This document shows positions 49,305-49,825 of a stretch of 49,825 bases of DNA, one piece after another. Every line of letters starts with the position of its first letter. Within the stretch, counting starts at the first letter, position 1. The position numbers were made by a program, and so were the translations under genes. Under the pieces are notes generated by a model. It had not been told where the DNA came from. It saw nothing but the letters and a program-made list of their open reading frames with translations, and searched no databases. Where the stretch lies: assembly GCA_004168015.1 (NCBI GenBank), contig SEYW01000019.1, positions 1-49,825 of the forward strand, given 5' to 3'. This stretch comes from Methylolobus aquaticus (lineage in GTDB: Bacteria; Pseudomonadota; Gammaproteobacteria; Methylococcales; Methylococcaceae).

Positions 49305-49825
49305 CGCCCGTGAGTCGTCCGCCGTCTGCCCTGGATCGGTGCCGTCCTGTTTTCGTACGTGCCCCAAGCCTCACGGCGGGCGTGCGTTAAGCGAAATGGC
49401 GGTTGACGGCTCACCCGAGGTCCCCGTTTATTGGCGGATTTCCGGTCACTCCGCCTCTCCGCGTCATTTGGGCTGTGGACCCTAAAACGGCGCGGATTCA
49501 GCCAACAAGCGGGTTTCGACGAGTCGTGTCGGAGTGAGAGTTGTGCGGTTCGTGTCCGATGCGCCGAGCTAGCTCTCAGGCGCCGCTTGAAAAGGCCAGA
49601 CTCGTCCTGAAGAGCAGCATCACAGGGCTGATCTTGCCGTGGTGCGGTGCGGTGCGGGGTTGCCGGGTCAGGGTGCTTGCGCGTTGGGGCTGGGCCAGCG
49701 CGGGGGCGGGCGAGGGGCTTGGCGGGATGGGCGGAGCGGTGGCCGGCGGAGCTTGGCGGCAAAAAGCAGGGGTTGTGGCCGGTGGTCCTAGCGAGCCGCC
49801 GCGGTGCGACAACCCCTGTGTAGTG
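49305..49825. other. Non-coding end of the window
   Basis: No supported gene. Short GTGCGGTGCGGTGCGG-type microrepeats occur near 49640, and the open frames are Pro/Arg/Ala-rich, as expected from GC-rich non-coding DNA. Confidence 0.45.

Noticed and set aside
49630..49700. GTGCGG microrepeats near the end of the window
   Set aside because: Only three short units in GC-rich sequence; no spacers, so not a CRISPR or a defined repeat element.

Overview
The window is high-GC DNA, with coding bias typical of a proteobacterium. A cytochrome c-type nitric oxide reductase, NnrS, an NsrR-type regulator, a di-iron repair protein and class I c-di-GMP riboswitches suggest a denitrifying gammaproteobacterium. 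A Competibacter- or Chromatiales-like host is a guess from gene style and was not tested by a search.

Region 1 (1-18360) is a siphovirus-type tail module of a prophage or tail-like particle, read on the plus strand. In order it holds a tail tube protein, a peptidoglycan hydrolase, a G/GT-type tail assembly chaperone pair with a T7 slippery site, a small tail protein, a 37-residue ORF, the tape measure protein and a series of distal tail, baseplate and fibre-like proteins. Capsid, portal and terminase genes are not seen; the window starts inside the tail genes. Two metal-handling membrane genes on the minus strand (a TauE/SafE-cupredoxin fusion and a CDF-like transporter with a metal-binding N-terminus) are wedged between the early tail genes and the tape measure gene.

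Region 2 (18359-24270) is the most unusual part. A LydA-like holin gene is followed by two tandem units of about 1.8 kb. Each unit has a partial copy of the 3' part of the holin gene, a convergent minus-strand gene for a secreted LamG-domain protein, and a class I c-di-GMP (GEMM) riboswitch with a terminator in that gene's leader. A third holin fragment is followed by a minus-strand J-domain membrane protein and then a fourth, short holin fragment. It looks like a repeat-bounded cargo array growing from the phage lysis gene.

Region 3 (24436-36512) is a defence island: a type III-like methyltransferase and restriction subunit enclosing an ABC-type ATPase plus DUF4276 (TOPRIM-like) pair, an HNH nuclease remnant and an unrecognised 516-residue protein. 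Decayed pieces follow: a TOTE primase-helicase gene reduced to its two ends, a separate helicase fragment, an IS3-type orfA fragment, and a DUF6516 toxin gene with an in-frame stop beside an intact HVO_A0114-like antitoxin gene. A second J-domain-like protein follows at 36879.

Region 4 (38321-45233) is a nitric oxide response cluster. On the minus strand, starting from a candidate NsrR site, it reads truncated haemoglobin, 2Fe-2S/FAD reductase, Ric/ScdA di-iron repair protein, a 37-residue overlapping ORF, a small membrane protein, norC and norB. nsrR (frameshifted in this sequence) and nnrS are divergent. Together these would sense NO, oxidise or reduce it, and repair damaged iron centres.

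Region 5 (45445-49304) holds two sensor kinase ORFs that overlap by four bases and look like one hybrid kinase split in two. The first has lost most of its ATPase domain. The last 520 bases show no gene.
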